DNA from: Spirosoma utsteinense
Lineage (GTDB): Bacteria > Bacteroidota > Bacteroidia > Cytophagales > Spirosomataceae
Length of the DNA: 64,000 bases
NCBI RefSeq assembly: GCF_014282275.1
Contig: NZ_VFIA01000008.1
Span: forward strand, 1 to 64,000
Reading direction: 5' to 3'
In this document: positions 38,483 to 46,421 of the stretch, one piece after another
Layout of the letters: every line of letters starts with the position of its first letter
How positions within the stretch are numbered: the first letter of the stretch is position 1
Translations under genes and position numbers: made by a program
The notes under the pieces: generated by a model
Database searches by the model: none
Seen by the model: the letters and a program-made list of their open reading frames with translations, nothing else
What the model was told of the DNA's origin: nothing

Positions 38483-40879
38483 CTAAAACCGCAGCCGAAC
38501 GCCAGCCAGGAAGTTTCGCCCTGCCTGTGGGTAATAGCCATTATCGGCAGTGACTTTTCCTTCCGAGATATAAGCATACGTATAGCCGTTCGACTCATAC
38601 AACTCATTCAGGACGTTATTGAACAGTAGCGTAAACGTAATTTCCTGAGCAAACCTGGGCTTGATGGCGTAAATGATCCGGATGTCGTTTGTAAAGTAAG
38701 CATCCAGGCTCCGGCTTTCATTGGAGGTGTTATCCAGGTACTGTTTGCTTACATACTTAGACAACAGACCAAGCTCCAGACCTTTGGCCGGTGTAAACAG
38801 CAACTGCGACCCACCAATCACGTTGGGAGAAAACGAAATATCGGTTTCGCGGTAGTCACGGCTCTCCTGGCTTCCATTGTCGAAGTTGTCCAGATACTCG
38901 GTAAAATTCCTGACTTTGTTCTGACTAAAGGTCGCATTGACGTTCCAGCGCAGCTTTTTAGCCAGCCGTGCGCCCGCTTCCAGTTCGACACCAGCGCGGT
39001 AACTGATAGGAATATTAACGCGGTTAGCCGCACCTACGTCGTTTAGTCGGCCCGATAATACCAGCTGATTCCGGTAGTTCATGTAGTAAGCGTTTGCCGT
39101 GAAGGCCAGTCGGCTCGACTGAATTTTATACCCCGCTTCGTAATCGATCAGTCGTTCCGCTCTGGGGCGACTTTGTGGTGTCGACTGGGTATAATCGTCC
39201 CGGTTCGGCTCGCGGTTCCCTACCCCCACCGATGCATAGACCGTACTACGGTCATTGAGAACATACGTCAGACCTGCTTTAGGGTTGAAAAACGTTAGAT
39301 CGGCCGACTGCTGAACATTTTGCAGTTGACTGTTGAAACCCAGAAACGAGTAGTTGACCGTTCGGACCTGCATATCGGCAAACCCGTTAAGTTTGGCATT
39401 GAACTGATAGAACGCCTTTGCATACAGGTTGAAATCATTTTTTGTGGCGTTGTCGTCGTAATACCGATCCCGGATCGTGGTGTTACCCGCAACCCGCGCC
39501 CAGATGATCTCGCCAAAGTGACCACCTTTATACTGGTTCCAGCCGCCACCGATGTTAGCCGTCAACTTACCGAAGCTATTGTAATCGAGGGAGAAAACGG
39601 TTCCGTAATAATCGTTATCCAGCCAGCGACGCCGAACGATATCGGTCCGTTCGATGGTCGAATCACCAATAACGACGTTGGGCAAGCCGTAGTTGCTGAA
39701 TCGGTCGTTATCCCGGTACTGCTCATAATAACCCCGTCCTTTTGTGTAGAAGAACGACGTATTGAGCCGCCAGTTCCGGCTTAGTTCGTGCGACGCTATC
39801 AACTGATAGTTATCCTGCTGATAATTATCGGTCTCGTTGTCATAGGTGTAGACGTTGTACGTTCGATTGGTTCGAAGCAAACTTTCTGGTACCCCACCCC
39901 ACGACTGGTAAGTCTGCTCCTGCCCCGAAAACACGTTGAGCCGGATAAAACTTTTATCGGTGTAATACCCGCCGGATAAGTAAAATGACTTCAGATCCGA
40001 AAACGCCCGGTCGACATAACCATCGGAATTTATTTTCGAAAGCCGGGCATCCAGCACAAAGTGATTATTGAGCAACCCTGTCCCGGCCATCACGTTCACT
40101 TTGCGCGTGCCGAAGGAACCAGCCGACAAGTTCACTTCAGCGTAGGGCTTGGCTTCCAGCTTGTTCGTCTGAATGTTGACCGACGCCCCAAACGCCCCGG
40201 CCCCGTTGGTTGAGGTGCCCACACCCCGCTGAATCTGGATGCTGCTCACCGATGAGGCAAAGTCAGGCATGTTGACAAAGAATGTCCCCTGCGATTCGGC
40301 GTCGTTATAAGGAATACCGTTCAACGTCACGTTCACACGCGTAGCGTCGGACCCCCGGATCCGGATACCGGTATAACCAACGCCCGCGCCCGCATCGGAG
40401 GTAGTCACGATAGACGGCGTAAAGTTGAGTAGCTGCGGGATATCCTGACCCAGGTTGAGCTTGTCCAGATCCCGGCGCGATACATCTGTATACGCTATAG
40501 CTGATTTTTGATTGGCCCGGGTGGCACTGACCACCACCTCATCGACCGCAATGGCCGACTTTTTCAACAGCACGGGTAAGGTGGCATTTTGGGTCAGGTC
40601 CAGTGTTTGCGTTTGCGATTCATAGCCCAGCAGCGAAACACGCACCACAATCGACCCAGGCTTAAGATTTGTAAGGCGGAAGGCTCCGCTGGCATCGGTG
40701 AACGTACCGATGTAGGTACCCTCAATGGTAATAGCTGCGCCGGGCAGCGCACTGCCGGACGTAGCGGGCTCATCGACATCACGAACCGTTCCGGATAGTG
40801 AGAATTGGGCCTGTACAGGCGTGGCTGATAGCCATAATGCGGCAATCAGAAGGAAAAAGCAGGTCGTCGCTTTTTTCAT
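38483..40879 (-). CDS. TonB-dependent receptor under TPP riboswitch, predicted thiamine transporter
   Basis: This 798-residue outer-membrane receptor has a signal peptide (MKKATTCFFLLIAALWLS to VQAQ), a CarboxypepD-reg-like domain (about 28-110), a plug domain (about 115-230, LLNFTPSIVTTSDAGAGVGY) and a 22-strand barrel ending in LAGVRLRF with terminal Phe. The start at 40879 begins the signal peptide; an upstream reading from 40912 is unlikely. A TPP riboswitch lies in its leader, so expression should fall when thiamine pyrophosphate is plentiful. THI-element-controlled TonB receptors are known in Bacteroidota as thiamine or precursor importers. No thi or pnuT gene is adjacent. Confidence 0.92.
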   Translation of the reverse strand: MKKATTCFFLLIAALWLSATPVQAQFSLSGTVRDVDEPATSGSALPGAAITIEGTYIGTFTDASGAFRLTNLKPGSIVVRVSLLGYESQTQTLDLTQNATLPVLLKKSAIAVDEVVVSATRANQKSAIAYTDVSRRDLDKLNLGQDIPQLLNFTPSIVTTSDAGAGVGYTGIRIRGSDATRVNVTLNGIPYNDAESQGTFFVNMPDFASSVSSIQIQRGVGTSTNGAGAFGASVNIQTNKLEAKPYAEVNLSAGSFGTRKVNVMAGTGLLNNHFVLDARLSKINSDGYVDRAFSDLKSFYLSGGYYTDKSFIRLNVFSGQEQTYQSWGGVPESLLRTNRTYNVYTYDNETDNYQQDNYQLIASHELSRNWRLNTSFFYTKGRGYYEQYRDNDRFSNYGLPNVVIGDSTIERTDIVRRRWLDNDYYGTVFSLDYNSFGKLTANIGGGWNQYKGGHFGEIIWARVAGNTTIRDRYYDDNATKNDFNLYAKAFYQFNAKLNGFADMQVRTVNYSFLGFNSQLQNVQQSADLTFFNPKAGLTYVLNDRSTVYASVGVGNREPNRDDYTQSTPQSRPRAERLIDYEAGYKIQSSRLAFTANAYYMNYRNQLVLSGRLNDVGAANRVNIPISYRAGVELEAGARLAKKLRWNVNATFSQNKVRNFTEYLDNFDNGSQESRDYRETDISFSPNVIGGSQLLFTPAKGLELGLLSKYVSKQYLDNTSNESRSLDAYFTNDIRIIYAIKPRFAQEITFTLLFNNVLNELYESNGYTYAYISEGKVTADNGYYPQAGRNFLAGVRLRF

Positions 40880-40944
40880 AATGAAAAAGTTTGACGATAG
40901 GCAAGGGGCCAATCCTACCTTTGGTTAGATGGTAAATAAGTGTG

Positions 40945-41030
40945 TATTGAACTCCAGTTCCCTTCCCGGCATTACCCGGGCAGGTTCAATGGGTATAATC
41001 TCAGCCCGTTGTATTAGGGCACCCCTTTAA
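40945..41030 (-). promoter_or_regulatory. TPP riboswitch (THI element)
   Basis: On the minus strand the order is GGGGTGCC (41025-41018), CTGAGA (41004-40999), ACCC, GAACCTG (40987-40981) and GGTAATGCCGGG (40976-40965), closed by a stem. These are the conserved THI-box blocks in correct order and spacing. It sits about 65 nt upstream of the TonB-dependent receptor start. Whether it acts on translation or termination cannot be told. Confidence 0.95.
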
Positions 41031-41114
41031 AAGATTAGCGGCACAAATGTACGCTTTTCTGTAAAACAACCAGAAATGTCACTCGTTTACTCTTTAAAAA
41101 CAGTGTAGTAAAGT

Positions 41115-41357
41115 ATGGACGAGTTTGATTTAGTGGTTTTGCAGGACAATACAGCCAATGAACGCCTGAGAGCGGGCGATGTAGGTACAATTTTAACAGT
41201 ATACAATGAGGGAAAGGCCTTTGAGGTTGAGTTTGTGACGCTCACCGGCGAATCGGTCGCTGTTGAGACGCTACTACCCCACCAAATCAGAATGGTTCGT
41301 TCCTCTGAAGTGATGGCAGTTCGGGATATGATCTTAAAAGAAGAAACCAATTCGTAA
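41115..41357 (+). CDS. DUF4926 domain protein
   Basis: This 80-residue protein matches the DUF4926 pattern: FDLVVLQDNTANERLRAGDVGTI (in two parts) followed by YNEGKAFEVEFVT and LLPHQIRMV. These small SH3-like-barrel proteins often occur with toxin-like partners, but no partner is adjacent here. It is divergent from the riboswitch-controlled receptor. Function is unknown. Confidence 0.78.
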   Translation: MDEFDLVVLQDNTANERLRAGDVGTILTVYNEGKAFEVEFVTLTGESVAVETLLPHQIRMVRSSEVMAVRDMILKEETNS

Positions 41358-41397
41358 AGTTTTGACCGTTATGCTTTTCCACTCGGACAAATAGTTC

Positions 41398-41405
41398 TAA
41401 TTTTG
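41398..41405 (+). promoter_or_regulatory. -7 box upstream of TPR gene
   Basis: TAATTTTG matches TAnnTTTG and lies 19 bp before the start codon of the TPR protein. No good -33 element is seen at standard spacing. Confidence 0.4.
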
Positions 41406-41424
41406 CAATCCAAATTGCAAAAAC

Positions 41425-42120
41425 ATGAGCAAAAAGAACACCGGCTTGGATTTTTTAGAAGACCCGGACGCATTAGAAAATAAGCTGGAAGATGTTGGCG
41501 ATTTTTTTGATCAAAATCGGAACATTGTTTTAGGTGTAGTTGGCGGTATCGTACTGCTGCTTGTTGCCTTCTTTGGCTACCGTGCCTATGTAGGGAGCCA
41601 GGACGAAACAGCCCAGGTAGAACTATTTCCGTCCATTTATAAAGTTGAATCCGACTCGCTCAAGCAGGCCCTTAACGGGGACGGCAGAACCCCCGGTTTG
41701 CTGGCCGTTGCTGACAACTACGGTTCCACAGACGCCGGAAACCTGGCCAACTTCTATGCTGGTCTGGGTTTGTTAAAGCAGGGGAAGTATGATGAAGCCA
41801 TCGATCACCTGAAAAATTTCAGCTCGTCGGATCTGCTGGTGCAGGCTCGTGCGTATGCATTGATTGGGGACGCTTACATGGAAAAGAAGAGTTTCGACGA
41901 AGCAGCCGACCAGTACCGGAAAGCAGCCGACTATAAGTCGAACAAGTTCTTTACGCCCGGCTACCTCATGAAGCTGGCCATTGCTTATGAGCAGGCCAAG
42001 CAAAACGATAAAGCCGTTAGTGCTTATAACGAGATCATCGAAAAGTACGCTCAGTCTGCCGAGGCCGTTAGTGCCAGGAAGTATAAATCCGTGCTCGAAG
42101 CAGCGGTCGGCGAGTCATAA
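41425..42120 (+). CDS. Membrane-anchored TPR protein, YfgM-like
   Basis: This 231-residue protein has an N-terminal cytosolic tail, one transmembrane helix (NIVLGVVGGIVLLLVAFFGY, about 33-52) and a periplasmic TPR region (FYAGLGLLKQGKYDEAIDHL, ALIGDAYMEKKSFDEAADQY, LAIAYEQAKQNDKAVSAYNE). This layout resembles YfgM/ancillary SecYEG factors. It probably helps protein handling at the inner membrane. It is followed by a strong terminator and ribH. Confidence 0.85.
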   Translation: MSKKNTGLDFLEDPDALENKLEDVGDFFDQNRNIVLGVVGGIVLLLVAFFGYRAYVGSQDETAQVELFPSIYKVESDSLKQALNGDGRTPGLLAVADNYGSTDAGNLANFYAGLGLLKQGKYDEAIDHLKNFSSSDLLVQARAYALIGDAYMEKKSFDEAADQYRKAADYKSNKFFTPGYLMKLAIAYEQAKQNDKAVSAYNEIIEKYAQSAEAVSARKYKSVLEAAVGES

Positions 42121-42145
42121 GCGTATCTGAACTAATCAATACAGC

Positions 42146-42182
42146 AAGGGACAAAGCCAAACCGGGTTTTGTCCCTTTTTTT
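42146..42182 (+). terminator. Intrinsic terminator after TPR gene
   Basis: AAGGGACAAA pairs with TTTGTCCCTT (10 bp plus extra GCC/GGT pairs), followed by a T-run. It lies 25 bp after the stop. Confidence 0.87.
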
Positions 42183-42187
42183 ATAAC

Positions 42188-42210
42188 CTGTAGCCCGGAC
42201 GCCCACGTCC
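42188..42210 (+). repeat. Half-copy of the mlaF-downstream hairpin
   Basis: These 23 nt match 38361-38383 at 20 positions (CTGTAGCCCGGACG then CCCACGTCC). Only the left half is present, so this may be a decayed copy of a dispersed element. Confidence 0.6.
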
Positions 42211-42216
42211 TCAACT

Positions 42217-42717
42217 ATGTCTTCAGCCGATAAGAACCTCAGCGTCTTCTCTACAGACGAATTACCCGATATCAGTCACCGCCGATTCGTCATTCTGGTG
42301 TCGGAGTGGAACACCGACGTTACCGAAGCGTTGTTCGATGGTGCCTACCAAACCCTCATCCAGCATGGATCGAAGCCAGAGAATATTATTCGTGGTAACG
42401 TGCCGGGCAGTTATGAGTTGAGCCTGGGAGCGCTCTGGTTTGCTCAGCGCGACGATATCGATGCGGTTATTGCACTCGGTTGCGTTATTCAGGGCGAAAC
42501 CAAACACAATGACTACATCAACCATGCGGTAGCTCAGGGCCTGACCAACGTCAGCCTGAAAACCGGCAAGCCTGTCATTTTCGGCGTCCTGACCCCTAAT
42601 GATCAGCAGCAGGCTCTCGACCGGGCGGGCGGCAAACATGGTAACAAAGGCGACGAAGCGGCTATTACGGCTATTAAAATGCTGGGGCTGCAAAAACAGG
42701 TGTATAGTAAGTTCTAA
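42217..42717 (+). CDS. ribH: 6,7-dimethyl-8-ribityllumazine synthase
   Basis: This 166-residue enzyme makes lumazine, the penultimate riboflavin precursor, as an icosahedral or pentameric assembly. Motifs are VSEWNTDVTEALFDGA, VPGSYELSLGALW, ALGCVIQGETKHNDYI (with the catalytic His) and FGVLTPNDQQQALDRAG. No FMN riboswitch is in its 34-nt leader from the terminator. It is a single gene between the TPR protein and aspartate kinase. Confidence 0.96.
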   Translation: MSSADKNLSVFSTDELPDISHRRFVILVSEWNTDVTEALFDGAYQTLIQHGSKPENIIRGNVPGSYELSLGALWFAQRDDIDAVIALGCVIQGETKHNDYINHAVAQGLTNVSLKTGKPVIFGVLTPNDQQQALDRAGGKHGNKGDEAAITAIKMLGLQKQVYSKF

Positions 42718-42805
42718 TTTCAACTACGTGAATAATAGGATGTGCGCATGATATAGCACACAAACTGTTTATCCAATCACTCATTCCCTAATTCACTCAT
42801 TAAAA

Positions 42806-44146
42806 ATGCACGTCTGGAAATTCGGCGGCACGTCGGTCGGGAAGCCCGAGCGCATGCAGTCCATCCGCACCCTCATTACGGGCGATAATACCCGTAAAAT
42901 TGTTGTTCTGTCGGCGCTTTCGGGCACGACCAATGGTTTGCTGGCCATCGGCGAATCGCTCAAGGCGAACGACGATGATGGTGCTAACGCAAAAATCGAC
43001 GCGCTTAAGGCGCATTACGACCAGTTCATCGGTGAACTTTACGCAACCGACGCAGGCAAAACCGCCGGCCAGCAGGCCGTGGACAACGAGTTTTCGTTTA
43101 TCCGGTCGCTGACGCGGATCAAGCCGTTTACGCTCAAACAGGAGAAAGAACTGGTGGCTGAAGGTGAGCTACTGAGTACGCAGCTATTTCAGGCCTACCT
43201 GACCGAGGAGGGCGTCGCGTCGACCTTGCTGCCTGCGCTGGAGTTTATGCGGATCGACGCCGACAACGAACCGGAGATCCAGTTTACGGAGCAGCGGCTG
43301 GCCGAGATGTTGCCCCAGCATACCGATAAACAGATCATCGTTACCCAGGGATTCATTTGCCGTAATCCCCGTGGCGAGGTCGACAACCTGAAGCGGGGTG
43401 GTTCCGATTATACCGCATCGCTGATTGGCGGGGCCATCCGGGCCGACGAAATCCAGATCTGGACCGACATCGACGGCATGCACAATAACGATCCGCGTAT
43501 TGTAAAGAATACGTTTCCCGTTCGTGAGCTGACCTTCGACGAAGCGGCAGAGCTGGCCTATTTCGGGGCTAAGATCCTGCACCCGTCGACAATCACCCCC
43601 GCCCGCATGTTTGGCGTACCCGTCCGGCTGAAGAACACCATGGACCCGGCAGCTCCGGGCACGCTTATCGCCGAACGGACAGACGCACCAGCAGCCAGCG
43701 ATCAGGTGTTTAAAGCGGTGGCGGCAAAGGATGGTATCACAGCGCTTTATATTCACTCCAGCCGTATGCTGAACGCCTACGGATTCCTGCGTCGTATTTT
43801 CGAGATTTTCGAGAAATACAAGACACCCGTCGATATGCTGGCTACGTCGGAGGTATCGGTGTCGGTTACGATCGATAATACCGAGCGTATTGACGAGATA
43901 ACAGCCGAGCTGAGCACGTTCTGTAGCCTGGAAGAACCGGATTACGACCAGACCATTATCTGCATCGTGGGTAACTTCAGCGCCGACAACGAAGGGGTAG
44001 CCGTACGGGTGTTCGATGCGATGAAGAACATTCCAATTCGGATGATTTCGTACGGCGGCACCGAAAGCAACCTGTCGATGCTGGTACACGGAACCTACAA
44101 AGCGCAGGCACTCAACGCGCTCAACGAAGGGCTATTTTCGGTATAA
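42806..44146 (+). CDS. lysC: Aspartate kinase
   Basis: This 446-residue monofunctional kinase phosphorylates aspartate at the head of the Lys/Thr/Met pathway. KFGGTSVG is at 4-11; RGGSDYTASLIGGAI, TDIDGMHNNDPRIV and AELAYFGAKILHP are family marks. The C-terminal part (about 300-446) carries ACT domains for feedback control. It is not fused to homoserine dehydrogenase. No lysine riboswitch is seen upstream; the leader has TCATTCACTCATT-type repeats. A small hairpin lies just after the stop. Confidence 0.94.
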   Translation: MHVWKFGGTSVGKPERMQSIRTLITGDNTRKIVVLSALSGTTNGLLAIGESLKANDDDGANAKIDALKAHYDQFIGELYATDAGKTAGQQAVDNEFSFIRSLTRIKPFTLKQEKELVAEGELLSTQLFQAYLTEEGVASTLLPALEFMRIDADNEPEIQFTEQRLAEMLPQHTDKQIIVTQGFICRNPRGEVDNLKRGGSDYTASLIGGAIRADEIQIWTDIDGMHNNDPRIVKNTFPVRELTFDEAAELAYFGAKILHPSTITPARMFGVPVRLKNTMDPAAPGTLIAERTDAPAASDQVFKAVAAKDGITALYIHSSRMLNAYGFLRRIFEIFEKYKTPVDMLATSEVSVSVTIDNTERIDEITAELSTFCSLEEPDYDQTIICIVGNFSADNEGVAVRVFDAMKNIPIRMISYGGTESNLSMLVHGTYKAQALNALNEGLFSV

Positions 44147-44154
44147 CGTAGTCG

Positions 44155-44183
44155 TGGTTGAGTAATGCGGCATTACTCAACCA
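44155..44183 (+). terminator. Short perfect hairpin after aspartate kinase
   Basis: TGGTTGAGTAATGC (44155-44168) pairs with GCATTACTCAACCA (44170-44183) with almost no loop. It lies between the kinase gene and the MNT/HEPN pair, lacks a T-run, and may be a boundary or an operator for the pair. Confidence 0.55.
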
Positions 44184-44201
44184 GTAAATGCCTTATCATG
44201 C

Positions 44202-44513
44202 ATGACAGACGCTCAGTTCTTACAGGAAATTAAGCGGTACGTTCACCGGGTCGATCCGCAAGCCGAAGTGTGGCTGTTTGGGTCGCGGGCGCGGGGCGAC
44301 GCGCGGGAGGACTCTGACTGGGATTTTCTGGTCTTGACAGAGGGGCCAGCGGACAAACATCTTAAAAATCAACTGCGTGACTATCTGTTCGAAATAGAAC
44401 TATCCAGCGCAAAGGTTATTGGGTCCATTATCCATTCTAAACAGGAATGGGAGGAAGATTATGGCGTCACTCCGCTATACCGTAATATCAAACGCGATAG
44501 TAAGCTGGTATGA
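44202..44513 (+). CDS. MNT-type minimal nucleotidyltransferase
   Basis: This 103-residue protein has the nucleotidyltransferase core LFGSRARGD (25-33) with Asp39 and Asp41 of DSDWDFLV as metal ligands. MNT proteins act as antitoxins, in known cases by adding AMP to their HEPN partner. It overlaps the HEPN gene by 4 bp (ATGA), so translation is coupled. The pair lies between aspartate kinase and serS. Confidence 0.88.
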   Translation: MTDAQFLQEIKRYVHRVDPQAEVWLFGSRARGDAREDSDWDFLVLTEGPADKHLKNQLRDYLFEIELSSAKVIGSIIHSKQEWEEDYGVTPLYRNIKRDSKLV

Positions 44514-44899
44514 GTCGGACAAAAGATGACCTGATAGCCTATCGCATCGAACGGGCTAACAAAACCCTTGATGCCGCCAGAACATTAGCGGCATCGGGCA
44601 ATTGGAATGGCGTGGCCAACAGGCTTTACTACGCTTGCTTTTACGCCGTATTAGCACTGCTAGCCAAAAATGATATGGATACCTATACCCACAAAGGTGT
44701 TAAAATCATGCTCAGCCAGCACTTTATTAAATCAGGGCTAGTGGATATAGTATGGGGTAAACTCTATCAAAAACTTTTCGATACGCGAAACGAAGCCGAT
44801 TATGAGGATTTCATCGATTTCGACGAGGAAAAACTAGGCGCATTTATCGACGATGCGCAACACTTTGTCACTGTAATTACCTCCCTTGCTAAACAGTAA
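44510..44899 (+). CDS. HEPN-domain protein (UPF0332 type)
   Basis: This 129-residue helical protein has the family segment NRLYYACFYAVLALL (37-51) and the late RNEADYEDF. HEPN proteins paired with MNT are often RNases with an Rx4-6H motif; no clear such motif is seen here (RNEADY is followed by no His), as in UPF0332 members, so toxicity is uncertain. It ends 5 bp before serS and may be read through into it. Confidence 0.83.
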   Translation: MSRTKDDLIAYRIERANKTLDAARTLAASGNWNGVANRLYYACFYAVLALLAKNDMDTYTHKGVKIMLSQHFIKSGLVDIVWGKLYQKLFDTRNEADYEDFIDFDEEKLGAFIDDAQHFVTVITSLAKQ

Positions 44900-44904
44900 T
44901 CTGA

Positions 44905-46191
44905 ATGCTTCAACTTTCCTTCATCCGCGAAAATAAAGAAACGACGCTGGCCGGACTGCGCAAAAAACACTTCGCCAACGCCGAGACTGTTGTGGATCAA
45001 CTGATCACGCTCGACCAGCAACGGCGCGATACCCAGAGCGAACTCGATAATGTACTGGCCCAGTCTAACATCAGGGCAGGCCAGATCGGTGCACTTATGA
45101 AAGCGGGCGACAAAACCGCAGCCGACGCAGCCAAAGCCGAAACCGCCGAACTGAAAGCCCGCTCGAAAGAACTCGGTGATGCTCTTCGCCAAATCGAAAC
45201 CGACTTGCAGGCATTACTGGTGACGCTTCCGAACCTGCCCCACAGCAGCGTTCCTGAAGGCCGCGCAGCTGACGACAATGAGGTTATCGCTGAACATGGT
45301 ACCATCCCAACGCTACACACCAACGCGCAGCCACACTGGGAGTTGATCGAGAAATACGATATCATCGATTTCAAACTAGGCGTAAAAATTTCGGGAGCGG
45401 GCTTCCCGGTCTACAAAGGCAAGGGTGCCCGAATTCAACGGGCCATGATCAACTTCTTCCTCGACGAAGCGCTGAAAGCCGGATTCATGGAGGTGCAGCC
45501 GCCAATCCTGATCAATGAAGAGTCGGGCTTCGGAACGGGACAACTTCCCGACAAAGAAGGGCAGATGTACTTCGCAACTGAAGATAAGCTGTACCTGATT
45601 CCAACGGCCGAGGTACCCATTACCAATATTTACCGCGACGTTATCCTGCCCGAAAACCAGCTTCCCATCAAAAACGTCGGCTACACGCCCTGTTTCCGGC
45701 GCGAAGCCGGTTCATGGGGTGCGCACGTTCGGGGGTTGAATCGCCTGCACCAGTTCGATAAAGTTGAGATCGTACGTATCGAGAAGCCGGAAAACTCGTA
45801 TGCTGCGCTCGAGGAAATGAGCCAGTATGTTCAATCATTGCTGCAAAAACTGGAACTGCCTTACCGGGTTCTGCGGCTTTGCGGGGGCGACATGGGATTC
45901 ACCTCGGCCCTGACTTACGACATGGAAGTGTGGTCGGCGGCCCAGGAGCGCTGGCTGGAGGTTAGCTCGGTGTCAAACTTTGAGACCTATCAGGCTAACC
46001 GGCTTAAGCTACGCAGCAAACTGGACCGGGGTGATGGGCCGGCAAAGATGCAGCTGCTGCATACCCTGAACGGGTCGGCACTGGCACTGCCCCGGATCCT
46101 GGCGTCTATCCTCGAAAACAACCAGACACCCGACGGAATCAACATTCCAGCCGTTTTGGTCCCTTACTGCGGTTTCGACAGGATCGATTAA
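44905..46191 (+). CDS. serS: Seryl-tRNA synthetase
   Basis: This 428-residue class II synthetase charges tRNA-Ser. The N-terminal coiled-coil arm (about 25-110) contacts the tRNA. Motif 2 is TPCFRREAGSWG and motif 3 is GDMGFTSALTYDMEVWSA; LIPTAEVPI (TAEV) and NGSALALPRILASILEN are also characteristic. The start at 44905 (MLQLSFIRENKE) fits the family. It is followed by a terminator at 46233. Confidence 0.97.
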   Translation: MLQLSFIRENKETTLAGLRKKHFANAETVVDQLITLDQQRRDTQSELDNVLAQSNIRAGQIGALMKAGDKTAADAAKAETAELKARSKELGDALRQIETDLQALLVTLPNLPHSSVPEGRAADDNEVIAEHGTIPTLHTNAQPHWELIEKYDIIDFKLGVKISGAGFPVYKGKGARIQRAMINFFLDEALKAGFMEVQPPILINEESGFGTGQLPDKEGQMYFATEDKLYLIPTAEVPITNIYRDVILPENQLPIKNVGYTPCFRREAGSWGAHVRGLNRLHQFDKVEIVRIEKPENSYAALEEMSQYVQSLLQKLELPYRVLRLCGGDMGFTSALTYDMEVWSAAQERWLEVSSVSNFETYQANRLKLRSKLDRGDGPAKMQLLHTLNGSALALPRILASILENNQTPDGINIPAVLVPYCGFDRID

Positions 46192-46232
46192 ATAGCTTAT
46201 CTAAACGATAGGCAGTACCTGGTTTTGTTACG

Positions 46233-46279
46233 AATACCCTGTTATGGCTTGCTATAAGAAGCCGCAGCAGGGTATTTTT
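46233..46279 (+). terminator. Terminator after serS
   Basis: AATACCCTG (46233-46241) pairs with CAGGGTATT (46268-46276), with an inner GGCTT/AAGCC stem, and ends in TTTTT. It lies 41 bp after the stop. Confidence 0.83.
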
Positions 46280-46384
46280 CATACTGCCCGGAGTCAATAG
46301 ACCAACTAATAGTCACGTTTATGGGTTGTGTGAAGGCCAGAAAGCTGAGTTTATGGAGATATGACTAAGCTTGGTCGAATACCT

Positions 46385-46392
46385 TATTTTTG
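46385..46392 (+). promoter_or_regulatory. -7 box of SNF2 gene promoter
   Basis: TATTTTTG matches TAnnTTTG, 29 bp before the ATG at 46422. It lies inside a longer frame that opens at a TTG at 46371, supporting the downstream start. Confidence 0.45.
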
Positions 46393-46421
46393 TACTTGAA
46401 TCATTACCCAAATCAACAAGC

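Noticed and set aside
42121..42216. FMN riboswitch before ribH
   Set aside because: The gap holds a terminator and a short repeat only; the conserved FMN (RFN) blocks are absent.
42718..42805. Lysine riboswitch before aspartate kinase
   Set aside because: The 88-bp leader is AT-rich with simple repeats and is too short for the lysine riboswitch; no conserved blocks are seen.
43184..44089. 301-codon open frame antisense to aspartate kinase
   Set aside because: The kinase is intact and conserved across this region; the antisense product is His/Arg/Gly-rich with no family resemblance.
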